Source: Herpetosiphon llansteffanensis
Lineage (GTDB): Bacteria > Chloroflexota > Chloroflexia > Chloroflexales > Herpetosiphonaceae
Direction: 5' to 3'
DNA: 39,248 bases
Assembly: GCF_003205875.1 (NCBI RefSeq)
Contig: NZ_PUBZ01000115.1
Coordinates: 1-39,248 of the forward strand
A program made the position numbers and the translations under genes. Positions 32,172-39,248 of this stretch are shown in pieces (position 1 is the stretch's first letter; each line of letters begins with the position of its first letter). The notes under the pieces were generated by a model. It did no database searches and was not told the origin of the DNA. It saw nothing but the letters and a program-made list of their open reading frames with translations.

Positions 32172-34424
32172 ATGCGCGGTCGCCTGATCGGCTTACGGGT
32201 CGTGAGCTTAATTATATTCATTGCCTTGCTCGCCCGTTTACAGCAATTGCAATTTGGCAGCAGCGCTGCAACCTCGCGGGCTTCGATTGAGCAAAATATT
32301 ACGCGCCACGATTATATTGCGCCGCAACGAGGCGAGATTTTTGCCAGCGATGGCACAACCTTGCTCGCCGCCTCGGTTCCAACCTCGATCTTAGGCATTC
32401 AAGCTGAATCGTTGCCAAGCAAACGTGCTGATCGCAACGCCGTGTATATGCGGTTGAGCATGCTGTTGCCATTCAGCGATACCTTCACGCTCTCGCCAAC
32501 CACCAAAATGCAGGAAGATCCTGCCTTGGCAGCGGCAGTTTATGGTATTGCGCCAATTTTGCCAGCTAATACAAGTTTTGCGCCGCATCAATCGATTACG
32601 GTGACCGTGCCAATGGGCAAGGCCTTAACCGCCTTGCAATTGAGCAAAGCCTATACCGATGTGATTACCTTGCAGCCAGGCGTGGAAAAAGCCCTCGCCA
32701 AAGCCAATTTGCCATCGTATTTGGTTGTGCCGGTGGCGAAAAATATTCCCAATGATGTGGCCTTGGCAATTCGCGAAAATGCGCTGGCCTTGCCCGGCGT
32801 GCGGGTTGTTGATGGTTTCCAGCGCGATTACCCGCTGAGTGCCGAAACCAAATCGCTTTCGCATGTATTGGGCTATATGATTCGGATTAACGATAAGCAA
32901 CTAGCTCGTTACAATCCCCTGAATGATGCAGATGGCCCGCGTCAATACTTGGAAAGCGATTTGATTGGGGTTGATGGGATTGAAAATTATTACGAATCAA
33001 CCTTGCGCGGCAAACTTGGCACCAATCAAATCTCGGTCGATGTTTGGGATCGGATTGTCGGCGAGCCAAAGGTGTTGCAACCAATGGAAGATGGCAAGAA
33101 TCTGATTTTGAATATCGACATGGATTTACAACGTGATACTGAGCAGATTTTGCAAAAATGGCTCGATATTGCCGACCAACGCCGCGTGCGCTTAGCCAAC
33201 ACGCCTGGCAAAGATCAAGTTAAATATGCCTCATATGATCGCATCAACAAAGGTGTGATTATGGTGATGGATGTCAATACTGGCGCGGTGCTGGCCTCGG
33301 TCAGTTTGCCCGCCTACGATAACAATGCCTTCAATCGCGGCGAGGTCGAAGAAATTACCGATTTATTTACCGATGAAGAAAACACGCCTTTGTTGCATCG
33401 CGCGATTGCTGGTAAATATCCACCTGGCTCGACTTTCAAGCAATTTACCGCTGCCGCCGCCTTGGATAGCGACATTATCAATCCCGATTCGCGCATTCAA
33501 GACCCGGGCTTTTTGATTGTGCGCAACGAATATAACGAAGCGCTGACCAACCAATATCCCAACTCCAACCGCCGCGCCAATGGCTTGATCAATGTTTCCG
33601 ATGCCTTGAAAGTTTCGTCGAACGTCTTTTTCAACACGGTTGCTGGTGGTACTGATTACGTAACCAATCTCAAGCCAAACGATCCCCAAATTAAAGGCGG
33701 CTTGGGGATTGATCGTTTATACGAGACGGTTTCGGGCGAGTTTGGCTTCGATAAATTGACTGGTATCGATCTGCCTGGCGAAGATTCGGGGATTATTCCC
33801 AATAAAGAGTGGAAGAAGCAGCGCCGCGAACGCTGGGGCGTTGGCGATACCTATATCGCGGCGATTGGCCAAGGTGATGTGCAAGTTACGCCATTGCAAT
33901 TGCTGCGTGCAACCGTCGCAACCGCCAATCGCGGCACGGTCTATCAACCGCAGGTGGTCAAAGCAATTACCGATTTGAACCGCACCGATACCATTACGCT
34001 TACGCCAGTGATTGAGCACACGATCAATCTTGCGCCTGAGCATTGGGCCGTGATTCGCGAAGGGATGCGCCGCTCTGTGCGTGATTCCGATGCCTATAAT
34101 CGAATTGCCAATGGCAACAACAAACCAGCAGGCGCGATTATTGCCGATCTTGATCGGCTGGATTTGGCGGGCAAAACCGGAACTGCCGAATATGCAGAAG
34201 GGCCATATTTGCGTTCGCACTCGTGGTTTGTGGGCTTTGCGCCATTCGATAATCCGAAGGTCGCGATTTTGGCGATGCTCGAAGGCACTGGCGATTTAGG
34301 CGACGGTTCGGGGACGTTGGCGCTGCCAGCGGTGGTTGATGTGCTGCGCGCCTATAACGGCGAAGGCTTCCCTGATATTAATGGCAATCTGCCTGCGCCT
34401 CCAGCGGGCAGCACTGGCCAATAG
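32172..34424 (+). CDS. mrdA: penicillin-binding protein 2 (cell elongation transpeptidase)
   Basis: 750 aa, class B PBP. It cross-links peptidoglycan during elongation. N-terminal signal anchor (about 5-19), a pedestal domain with APQRGEIFASDGTTLLA, then the transpeptidase: catalytic Ser420 in PPGSTFK, Ser482-Ser483-Asn484 (SxN) and Lys668-Thr669-Gly670 (KTG). Longer than E. coli PBP2 (633 aa); extra sequence is seen around 95-200 and 330-370. SD AAGGAG lies nine bases before the ATG. rodA, usually next, is absent; a nitrilase-family gene follows after 11 nt. Confidence 0.94.
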   Translation: MRGRLIGLRVVSLIIFIALLARLQQLQFGSSAATSRASIEQNITRHDYIAPQRGEIFASDGTTLLAASVPTSILGIQAESLPSKRADRNAVYMRLSMLLPFSDTFTLSPTTKMQEDPALAAAVYGIAPILPANTSFAPHQSITVTVPMGKALTALQLSKAYTDVITLQPGVEKALAKANLPSYLVVPVAKNIPNDVALAIRENALALPGVRVVDGFQRDYPLSAETKSLSHVLGYMIRINDKQLARYNPLNDADGPRQYLESDLIGVDGIENYYESTLRGKLGTNQISVDVWDRIVGEPKVLQPMEDGKNLILNIDMDLQRDTEQILQKWLDIADQRRVRLANTPGKDQVKYASYDRINKGVIMVMDVNTGAVLASVSLPAYDNNAFNRGEVEEITDLFTDEENTPLLHRAIAGKYPPGSTFKQFTAAAALDSDIINPDSRIQDPGFLIVRNEYNEALTNQYPNSNRRANGLINVSDALKVSSNVFFNTVAGGTDYVTNLKPNDPQIKGGLGIDRLYETVSGEFGFDKLTGIDLPGEDSGIIPNKEWKKQRRERWGVGDTYIAAIGQGDVQVTPLQLLRATVATANRGTVYQPQVVKAITDLNRTDTITLTPVIEHTINLAPEHWAVIREGMRRSVRDSDAYNRIANGNNKPAGAIIADLDRLDLAGKTGTAEYAEGPYLRSHSWFVGFAPFDNPKVAILAMLEGTGDLGDGSGTLALPAVVDVLRAYNGEGFPDINGNLPAPPAGSTGQ

Positions 34425-34435
34425 AGGAAACAGCG

Positions 34436-35215
34436 ATGCAATTATCAGTTGCGTTGGGCCAAATTGACCTTGTTTTGGGCGATCGCGAAGCCAATTTGGC
34501 AAGCGTGCGCAAACTTGCAGCGCGAGCCGAAATTGCTGGCGCAGATCTGTTGGTGCTGCCAGAATTATGGGGCACTGGCTATATGCTGGAGCAAGCCCAC
34601 GAATTGAGCGATCCGCTGGGCAAGGGCTTGTTTGAAGAAGTGGCGGTTTTGGCAGCGCGGCATCATGTGGCAATTGTTGGCTCGCTGCTAGAGAGCGCTG
34701 GCGAGCAAGTTTATAACACTGCCACGCTGTATGATGCGCAGGGCAAACGGCTGCATAGCTATCGCAAAACCCACCTGATTGGCCTGATGAACGAAGATCA
34801 ATACTTGGGTGCTGGCCAGCAAGCAGAGGTTGTTCAAACGGCATGGGGCACAAGCGCTTGCGCCATTTGCTACGATTTGCGCTTTCCCGAGTTGTTTCGG
34901 CGCTATGCTTTGGCTGGCGCAGAAGTAATTATTATTCCTGCTGAATGGCCGACAGCGCGGATCGAGCATTGGCGTACGTTGCTGCGGGCGCGAGCGATCG
35001 AAAACCAAGCGGTGGTGATTGCCTGCAATCGGGTTGGCAGCGACCGCGCTAACCAATTTGGTGGCGCTTCGATGGTGATTGATCCATGGGGCACTGTCTT
35101 GATTGAGGGCGATGATCAAACTGGCTTGCTGACCGCGACCGTTGATCTGGACACTGTTGCCAAAGCCCGCAACTTTCTGCCAGTCTTCCGCGATCGACGG
35201 GTTGATGTGTATTAG
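34436..35215 (+). CDS. carbon-nitrogen hydrolase (nitrilase superfamily)
   Basis: 259 aa. Catalytic triad Glu43 (VLPELWGTGY), Lys111 (YRKTHL) and Cys145 (AICYDLRFPE). The superfamily hydrolyses amides or N-carbamoyl groups. Overall length and the CYDLRFPELFR pattern fit the omega-amidase/Nit2-like branch, which removes toxic alpha-ketoglutaramate, but the substrate is not proven. SD GAGGAAA and 11-nt spacing make it the last gene of the mre operon. Confidence 0.85.
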   Translation: MQLSVALGQIDLVLGDREANLASVRKLAARAEIAGADLLVLPELWGTGYMLEQAHELSDPLGKGLFEEVAVLAARHHVAIVGSLLESAGEQVYNTATLYDAQGKRLHSYRKTHLIGLMNEDQYLGAGQQAEVVQTAWGTSACAICYDLRFPELFRRYALAGAEVIIIPAEWPTARIEHWRTLLRARAIENQAVVIACNRVGSDRANQFGGASMVIDPWGTVLIEGDDQTGLLTATVDLDTVAKARNFLPVFRDRRVDVY

Positions 35216-35327
35216 GCCGAGGGGTCAGGGATCAGGGGCTAGGGGTCAGGTTTTGATCCACGAAGCGCACGAAGATGAGGCTATGGGCTATGTGTACAGG
35301 CTCATTGGGTTAACAGCCACACGCATG
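35216..35327. repeat. intergenic repeat array with a compound block
   Basis: GGGGTCA/GGGATCA heptads, a CACGAAGCG nonad pair, TATGGGC heptads, then a block CTATGTGTACAGG-CTCATTGGG (35287-35310) that recurs with few changes at 38891-38910 before another CCCTCACCCC element. Confidence 0.8.
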
Positions 35328-35455
35328 CCCTCACTCCCAGCCCCTCTCCCACTGAACGCGGGCGAGGGGAGTTGACTCGTTTTTTGCACGCATTGCGGCA
35401 GAACCACGCGGTTAAAGCCCCTCGCCCGTGCCACGGGAAAGGGGTTGGGGTGAGG
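35328..35455. repeat. CCCTCACCCC inverted-repeat element, copy D (reversed)
   Basis: 128 bp in the opposite orientation to copies A-C. It opens CCCTCACTCCCAGCCCC, and its right part contains GTTAAAGCCCCTCGCCCG and ends GGTTGGGGTGAGG. Its reverse complement shows the same CTTTAA and GTGGTTCTGC core as the other copies. Confidence 0.8.
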
Positions 35456-35489
35456 AGCTCATGCGGTGGTTAACATGATGTACCAATAT

Positions 35490-35556
35490 ATCTCTGTTCT
35501 ATGCTCTCTGTTCTCTGTTCTTTTTGACTTCATCCCTCATCCTTCATACTTTTAAA
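35490..35556. repeat. short heptad arrays before the clpP leader
   Basis: CTCTGTT/CTATGCT/CTCTGTT heptads followed by TTTGACTT and CATCCCT/CATCCTT units. Confidence 0.75.
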
Positions 35557-35557
35557 C

Positions 35558-35609
35558 GCTGGTTGCGTAGTTCAGCTGAATGGTGGATAATCAACCAGCA
35601 GAATGCTGG
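35558..35609 (+). other. mutually exclusive hairpins upstream of clpP
   Basis: GCTGGTTG (35558-35565) pairs with CAACCAGC (35592-35599). The last five bases of the second arm, CCAGC (35595-35599), also pair with GCTGG (35605-35609). The two stems exclude each other, as in attenuators. A promoter upstream is not clearly seen (TTGACT/CATACT lies in the repeats at 15-nt spacing). A further GTGCGC-CGAC-GCGCAC hairpin lies at 35709-35724, before the SD. Confidence 0.4.
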
Positions 35610-35743
35610 CAGTGAACAAGTGTTGGAATCGTGTTAATATTGCGATGCAATGGAACGGCCCTCTGCCATGCGCGAGGTTTTTCGGGTAGACTAGAAGCAT
35701 CGACCGAAGTGCGCCGACGCGCACCGTTGCAAGGAGGCTTGCT

Positions 35744-36400
35744 ATGTCCTGGTTTCAATGGCTCTCACCTGCTCACGACATTGTGGCAGCGAAATCGCCC
35801 TCGATGGTTGTTCCCTACGTTGTAGAAACGAGCAGCCGCGGCGAACGAGTTTATGACATCTACTCCCGTTTGCTCAAAGAGCGGATCATCATTCTCGGTA
35901 CGCCGATTGATTCGCAAATTGCGAATGTGTTGGTAGCTCAATTATTGTTCTTGCAACACGATGATCCTGATCGCGATATTTCGATCTATATCAACAGCCC
36001 CGGCGGCGAAGTAAACGCTGGCCTTGCAATCTACGATACGATGCAAATGGTTTCGCCCGATATTGCGACCTGGTGTGTTGGTTTTGCTGGCAGTATGGCT
36101 ACCCCAGTGCTTGCTGGCGGCACCAAAGGCAAACGCTATTCGTTGCCAAACTCTACCATCCACATGCACCCAGCAGGTGGTGGCGCACGTGGCTATGCGC
36201 CTGATGTCGAAATTCAAATTAAAGAGTTGTTGCGCTTGCAAAACATTGTGCGTGGCTTGCTAGCGAAAGATACCGGCCAGCCAATCGAACGCATTGCCCG
36301 CGACTTCGACCGTGACTTGTTTATGACACCAGAACAAGCAAAAGAATATGGTATCATTGACGAAATTACGACCCACATCGAAGCTGGGCAACAAGATTAA
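35744..36400 (+). CDS. clpP: ATP-dependent Clp protease proteolytic subunit
   Basis: 218 aa. Serine protease forming a double heptameric barrel that degrades proteins fed by ClpX. Triad: Ser117 ([15 protein letters not shown]), His142 (TIHMHPAGG), Asp191 (FDRDLFM). The residues around Ser and His differ from the common AASMGA and MIHQP patterns. SD AAGGAGG lies eight bases before the ATG; TAGACT at 35687-35692 may be the -10. The N-terminal leader (about 1-20) would be processed or disordered. clpX follows closely, the usual pairing. Confidence 0.94.
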   Translation: MSWFQWLSPAHDIVAAKSPSMVVPYVVETSSRGERVYDIYSRLLKERIIILGTPIDSQIANVLVAQLLFLQHDDPDRDISIYINSPGGEVNAGLAIYDTMQMVSPDIATWCVGFAGSMATPVLAGGTKGKRYSLPNSTIHMHPAGGGARGYAPDVEIQIKELLRLQNIVRGLLAKDTGQPIERIARDFDRDLFMTPEQAKEYGIIDEITTHIEAGQQD

Positions 36401-36464
36401 TTGAGCAACAAGGATGATGACGCGAGCAACGAGGCTCGCGTCGTCACCAATGGGAGCAATTCCA

Positions 36465-37763
36465 ATGGCGCATTCCGCCTTTATGCCACCGACCTATTAC
36501 TGCTCGTTTTGCGGGCGGAGCCAAGATGAAGTCGATCGCTTGGTCACAGGTCCGGGGGCATTGTTTATTTGCAACGAGTGCATTGAGTTATTAAGCGCAA
36601 TTATCGCCAATGAGGAGCGTAAAGATGCTCCGAATACCCCAACCCTACCACCAACTTTGCCAATTCCCCACGCCATTCGCGACCATCTCGATGAGTACGT
36701 GATTGGCCAAGATCGGGCCAAAAAGGTGATGGCGGTGGCGGTTTACAACCACTACAAGCGGTTGCGTGCCCAAGCTCAAGGCGATACCGATGTCGAAATT
36801 CAAAAAAGCAATATTCTGTTAGTTGGCCCAACTGGCTCGGGCAAAACGTTGCTGGCCCAAACGCTGGCCCGTATGCTCGATGTACCGTTTGCCATCGCCG
36901 ATGCGACCGCTCTCACCGAGGCTGGCTATGTTGGCGAAGATGTCGAGACGATTCTGTTGCGTTTGATTCAGGCCGCCGATGGCGATGTTGATCGGGCGCA
37001 GATGGGCATTTTGTATATCGACGAAATCGATAAGATTGCCCGTAAAGCCGATAATCCTTCGATTACCCGCGATGTTTCGGGCGAGGGCGTGCAACAAGCC
37101 TTGCTGAAAATTCTCGAAGGTGGCGTGGTGAATGTGCCGCCAATGCCTGGCCGTAAACACCCGCAGCAAGAATTTATTCCCTTTGATACCACCAATGTGC
37201 TGTTTATCTGTGGTGGCGCTTTCGAGGGCTTAGAGCACCACATTGCCCAACGCTTGGGCAGTGCTGGCACCTTGGGATTTGGCAAAACGATCGTCAAAGA
37301 AGAACGGATCGAACGTTCAAAGAAATTGCTCTCGTTGGTCAACCCCGACGATTTGCTGCACTTTGGCTTTATTCCTGAGTTTATCGGGCGGATGCCAGTG
37401 GTCGCCGCGCTCACGCCACTCGATAAAGATGCGATGCTGCGCATTTTGACCGAGCCACGCAACGCGATCATCAAGCAATATCAAAAAATGTTGGCACTTG
37501 ATCACGTGCAGCTCGAAGTCAGCAGCGATGCCATGGAAGCGATCGTTGAGCGTGCCTTGGCGGGCAAAACCGGCGCACGTGGTTTGCGCACCGCTGTCGA
37601 GGAAATTCTGCTCGATGTAATGTTTGACTTGCCTTCGGAAACCGATGTTGTGCGCTGTGTCATCACCGCCGAAACCGTGCGTGATGGCGCAATGCCAACC
37701 TTGATTCGCCGTACAAGCACCCGCAGTCGGGCTGGCAAGCAACCAACAACCAAGGCTAGCTAA
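36465..37763 (+). CDS. clpX: ATP-dependent Clp protease ATP-binding subunit ClpX
   Basis: 432 aa. AAA+ unfoldase that delivers substrates to ClpP. N-terminal zinc domain with four cysteines ([12 protein letters not shown] and [10 protein letters not shown]), Walker [15 protein letters not shown], pore loop GYVGEDVE, Walker [15 protein letters not shown] loop in GRKHPQQEF, and the ClpP-docking loop LGFGKT (usually IGFG). ATG 36465 is chosen: GGGAG lies eight bases upstream and the protein then begins a few residues before the zinc domain. An ATG at 36414 is also possible. A strong terminator follows. Confidence 0.95.
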   Translation: MAHSAFMPPTYYCSFCGRSQDEVDRLVTGPGALFICNECIELLSAIIANEERKDAPNTPTLPPTLPIPHAIRDHLDEYVIGQDRAKKVMAVAVYNHYKRLRAQAQGDTDVEIQKSNILLVGPTGSGKTLLAQTLARMLDVPFAIADATALTEAGYVGEDVETILLRLIQAADGDVDRAQMGILYIDEIDKIARKADNPSITRDVSGEGVQQALLKILEGGVVNVPPMPGRKHPQQEFIPFDTTNVLFICGGAFEGLEHHIAQRLGSAGTLGFGKTIVKEERIERSKKLLSLVNPDDLLHFGFIPEFIGRMPVVAALTPLDKDAMLRILTEPRNAIIKQYQKMLALDHVQLEVSSDAMEAIVERALAGKTGARGLRTAVEEILLDVMFDLPSETDVVRCVITAETVRDGAMPTLIRRTSTRSRAGKQPTTKAS

Positions 37764-37784
37764 ATTGCGTTTGTTGAATTCGAT

Positions 37785-37820
37785 GCCTCGTTCTTGCTCA
37801 AGAACGAGGCATTTTGTTTT
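37785..37820 (+). terminator. intrinsic terminator after clpX
   Basis: GCCTCGTTCTTG pairs perfectly with CAAGAACGAGGC (12 bp), followed by ATTTTGTTTT. Confidence 0.9.
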
Positions 37821-37907
37821 AGCATTTGTTGCCGTGGCTTGACACACTGCGTAAATCGCGGCATCCTGCTAGTAGTACACGTAGTATGTGGCTTTTATGG
37901 AGGCTCT

Positions 37908-38765
37908 ATGAAGGGTAAAGTTTGTTTGGTCACTGGGGCAACTGGTGGCATCGGCAAGGTGACGGCCTTAGAACTCGCTCGTCAAGGCGCGACGGTGGTG
38001 ATTATTGGGCGGCATCCATTGCGCACCGAAGGCGTTACCGAGATGATCAAACGTGAAACTGGCAATCCCAATGTTAGTTATATTCTGGCCGATTTATCCA
38101 AGCAGGCCGAAGTGCGCCGCGCCGCCGCAGAATTTCTCAGCCAGCACAATCAATTGCATATTTTGGTCAATAATGCTGGGGCGTTCTATACCTCGCGCCA
38201 AGAAAGCGCCGATGGGATTGAATTGACCATGGCGCTCAATCACTTAGCCTACTTTCTGCTGACCGATTTGCTGCTGGATACGCTCAAAGCCAGTGCGCCT
38301 GCCCGCATTATCAATGTTTCGTCCGATGCTCATCGCATGGGATCGATGGATTTCAACGATCTCGAGGGCAAGCGCAAATGGGGTGGCTGGCGCATGTATG
38401 GCCGTTCCAAATTGGCCAATATTCTGTTTACCAAAGAGCTAGCCCGCCGTTTGGCGGGTACCGATGTCACGGTTAACTGTTTGCATCCTGGCGTAGTCGC
38501 AACCGGCTTTGCTGCCAACAATGGTCTCTTGGGGACAGTTTTTCGCAAACTTTTGGATCTTGGTTCGATCAGTGCCGAAAAAGGGGCCGAAACGACCTTA
38601 TACCTCGCCACCTCGCCTGAAGTTGAGCACGTCACTGGTTTATATTTCGACAAAAAGAAACCGCGTGAATCCAGCCCAATTTCCAACGATCAAGCTGCCG
38701 CCGAAAAGCTTTGGCAATGGAGCGAGCAAAAAGTTCAGCCAACCAGCAACCAACAAGCAGCCTAG
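37908..38765 (+). CDS. short-chain dehydrogenase/reductase
   Basis: 285 aa. Classical SDR: cofactor motif TGATGGIG (9-16), NNAG (88-91), catalytic Ser139, Tyr164 and Lys168 (YGRSK). The sequence resembles retinol-dehydrogenase-like SDRs (NVSSDAHRMG, LHPGVVATGF). NAD(P)-dependent oxidation or reduction of a carbonyl or alcohol; substrate unknown. ATG 37908 has GGAGG six bases upstream; the frame is open further upstream but that part overlaps the clpX terminator. A TTGACA-like box lies at about 37838 without a matching -10. Confidence 0.9.
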   Translation: MKGKVCLVTGATGGIGKVTALELARQGATVVIIGRHPLRTEGVTEMIKRETGNPNVSYILADLSKQAEVRRAAAEFLSQHNQLHILVNNAGAFYTSRQESADGIELTMALNHLAYFLLTDLLLDTLKASAPARIINVSSDAHRMGSMDFNDLEGKRKWGGWRMYGRSKLANILFTKELARRLAGTDVTVNCLHPGVVATGFAANNGLLGTVFRKLLDLGSISAEKGAETTLYLATSPEVEHVTGLYFDKKKPRESSPISNDQAAAEKLWQWSEQKVQPTSNQQAA

Positions 38766-38769
38766 CAAA

Positions 38770-38925
38770 GTATGAGGGATGAACGAAAGGATGAAGGATG
38801 AGGGATGAAGGATGAAGTGTGAGAGAAGAGAGCATAGAACATAGGCAGAACGTTTTAACGCAGAGGCGCAGAGGAATTATGGCTATGGGCTATATGTACT
38901 GGTTCATTGGATTGGCAATCGTGTT
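38770..38925. repeat. intergenic repeat array
   Basis: GGATGAA/GGATGAG heptads (about 38785-38815), CATAGAA units, AACGCAGAGGCGCAGAG, TATGGGC heptads and the compound block also found at 35287-35310. No gene seen. Confidence 0.8.
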
Positions 38926-38946
38926 CCCTCACCCCCCAGCCCCCTC
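38926..38946. repeat. truncated CCCTCACCCC element at the IS junction
   Basis: Only the first ~21 bases (CCCTCACCCCCCAGCCCC...) remain before the IS sequence starts with CTTTCAAGGGTAGG. The IS seems to have entered or truncated this element. Confidence 0.55.
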
Positions 38947-39248
38947 CTTTCAAGGGTAGGTAGTTAACACCGGTGACCATGGTTCAGGATAAAAACGTCC
39001 AACGGGAAGTGGCTGGTGGGTCATGAGGTGGGTGATGATCAGCAAGAGGCCACGCCGGAAACAGCTGAGCATGCGGGGACGGGCGGCCACCACCGCAGGT
39101 GGCCACGTTCCCTTGGGCGGGGGTTCGTCCTCACCCGTCGCGTTCGCTGCGTCAGTCCTATCCGCCTCACCTCCCACACTCACCACCCACAACGTGGCGA
39201 CGGCCAGCAGCACCCACCAGCGCGCAATCCGCTCGGGGTCGGTCATTT
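38947..39248 (-). mobile_element. end of an insertion sequence, continuing past the window
   Basis: The base composition changes abruptly to GC-rich, unlike the rest of the window. The sequence carries the C-terminal end of a transposase. The outer boundary is taken at CTTTCAAGGGTAGG, whose reverse complement contains the transposase stop codon. No terminal inverted repeat partner or target duplication can be checked because the other end is outside. Confidence 0.65.
38950..39248 (-). CDS. transposase, C-terminal fragment (IS4-like DDE type)
   Basis: About 99 residues reach the window edge. MTDPERIARWWVLLAVATLW, VVSVGGEAD, then RPRMLSCFRRGLLLI and PLPVGRFYPEPW. This combination is typical for the C-terminus of DDE transposases common in Roseiflexus and related Chloroflexota. 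The catalytic core would lie beyond 39248, so integrity cannot be judged; the reading frame likely continues upstream of the methionine at 39246. The stop codon lies within the terminal sequence of the IS. Confidence 0.7.
   Translation of the reverse strand, partial: MTDPERIARWWVLLAVATLWVVSVGGEADRTDAANATGEDEPPPKGTWPPAVVAARPRMLSCFRRGLLLIITHLMTHQPLPVGRFYPEPWSPVLTTYP

Noticed and set aside
35563-35640. tRNA-like sequence (GTAGTTCAGCTGAATGGTGGA resembling a D-arm, shown here only as a pattern)
   Set aside because: No T-arm GGTTCGA, no matching acceptor stem and no anticodon arm of the right size; the segment folds better as the alternative hairpins.
36414-36464. Longer N-terminus of ClpX from ATG 36414
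   Set aside because: The extra 17 residues do not resemble ClpX, and the ATG at 36465 has a better SD. Not fully excluded.

Overview
The window looks like a chromosomal segment of a Chloroflexota bacterium, most probably a Herpetosiphon-type filamentous glider. This rests on the style of the housekeeping proteins, the gene orders (mreBCD-mrdA, rpsO-pnp, pepQ-efp-accB, clpP-clpX), and intergenic DNA packed with 7-nt and 9-nt tandem repeats. The genus is an inference; no rRNA gene is present to settle it. There is no phage, CRISPR array or large island. One foreign piece, the C-terminal end of an IS transposase, enters at the right edge.

Layout. 34-3466 (minus) is a polysaccharide-export set: a CpsD/CapB-type tyrosine kinase with an altered Walker A, two Wzz-type membrane proteins and a GT4 glycosyltransferase. 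3569-5996 (minus) holds a ParB/Srx-fold protein with a duplicated C-terminal domain, a YciI-like protein and a metallophosphoesterase. 6515-6793 is a gene-free stretch with its own extended -10, several nested hairpins and a strong terminator: a candidate structured RNA. It is followed by a small membrane-anchored gene broken by a 1-nt frameshift (6900-7384). 7571-11268 (minus) is a three-ligase cluster (ATP-grasp, circularly permuted ATP-grasp, GCS2 carboxylate-amine ligase) predicted to make a peptide-like metabolite, with an XRE regulator upstream. 12325-15101 (minus) has a trigger factor carrying a 48-residue, almost pure Asp insert, and a cysteine desulfurase. 15340-16833 is gpsA plus a GNAT. 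17044-19922 is rpsO-pnp. 20334-24866 (minus) has pepQ-efp-accB and xseA with a COG3910-type ATPase. 25350-27494 is a BTAD/AAA regulator, divergent from two tandem PrxQ-type peroxiredoxins. 28852-29478 is an orphan NarL-type response regulator. 29708-35215 is mreB-mreC-mreD-mrdA plus a nitrilase-family amidohydrolase. 35744-38765 is clpP, clpX and an SDR oxidoreductase.

Three classes of intergenic repeat run through the window. The first is heptad and nonad tandem arrays with units such as GGATGAA, CATAGAA, GGGGATC, TATGGGC, CACGAAGGA and AATCTGTGG. The second is a ~125-131 bp element with inverted CCCTCACCCC ends, in four full copies plus fragments. The third is larger compound blocks built from these. 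Arrays usually touch the 3' end of at least one gene, and in places contain its stop codon or build its terminator.

The items most worth follow-up are the candidate structured RNA, the poly-Asp trigger factor, the three-ligase cluster, the repeat system and the degenerate Walker A of the tyrosine kinase.
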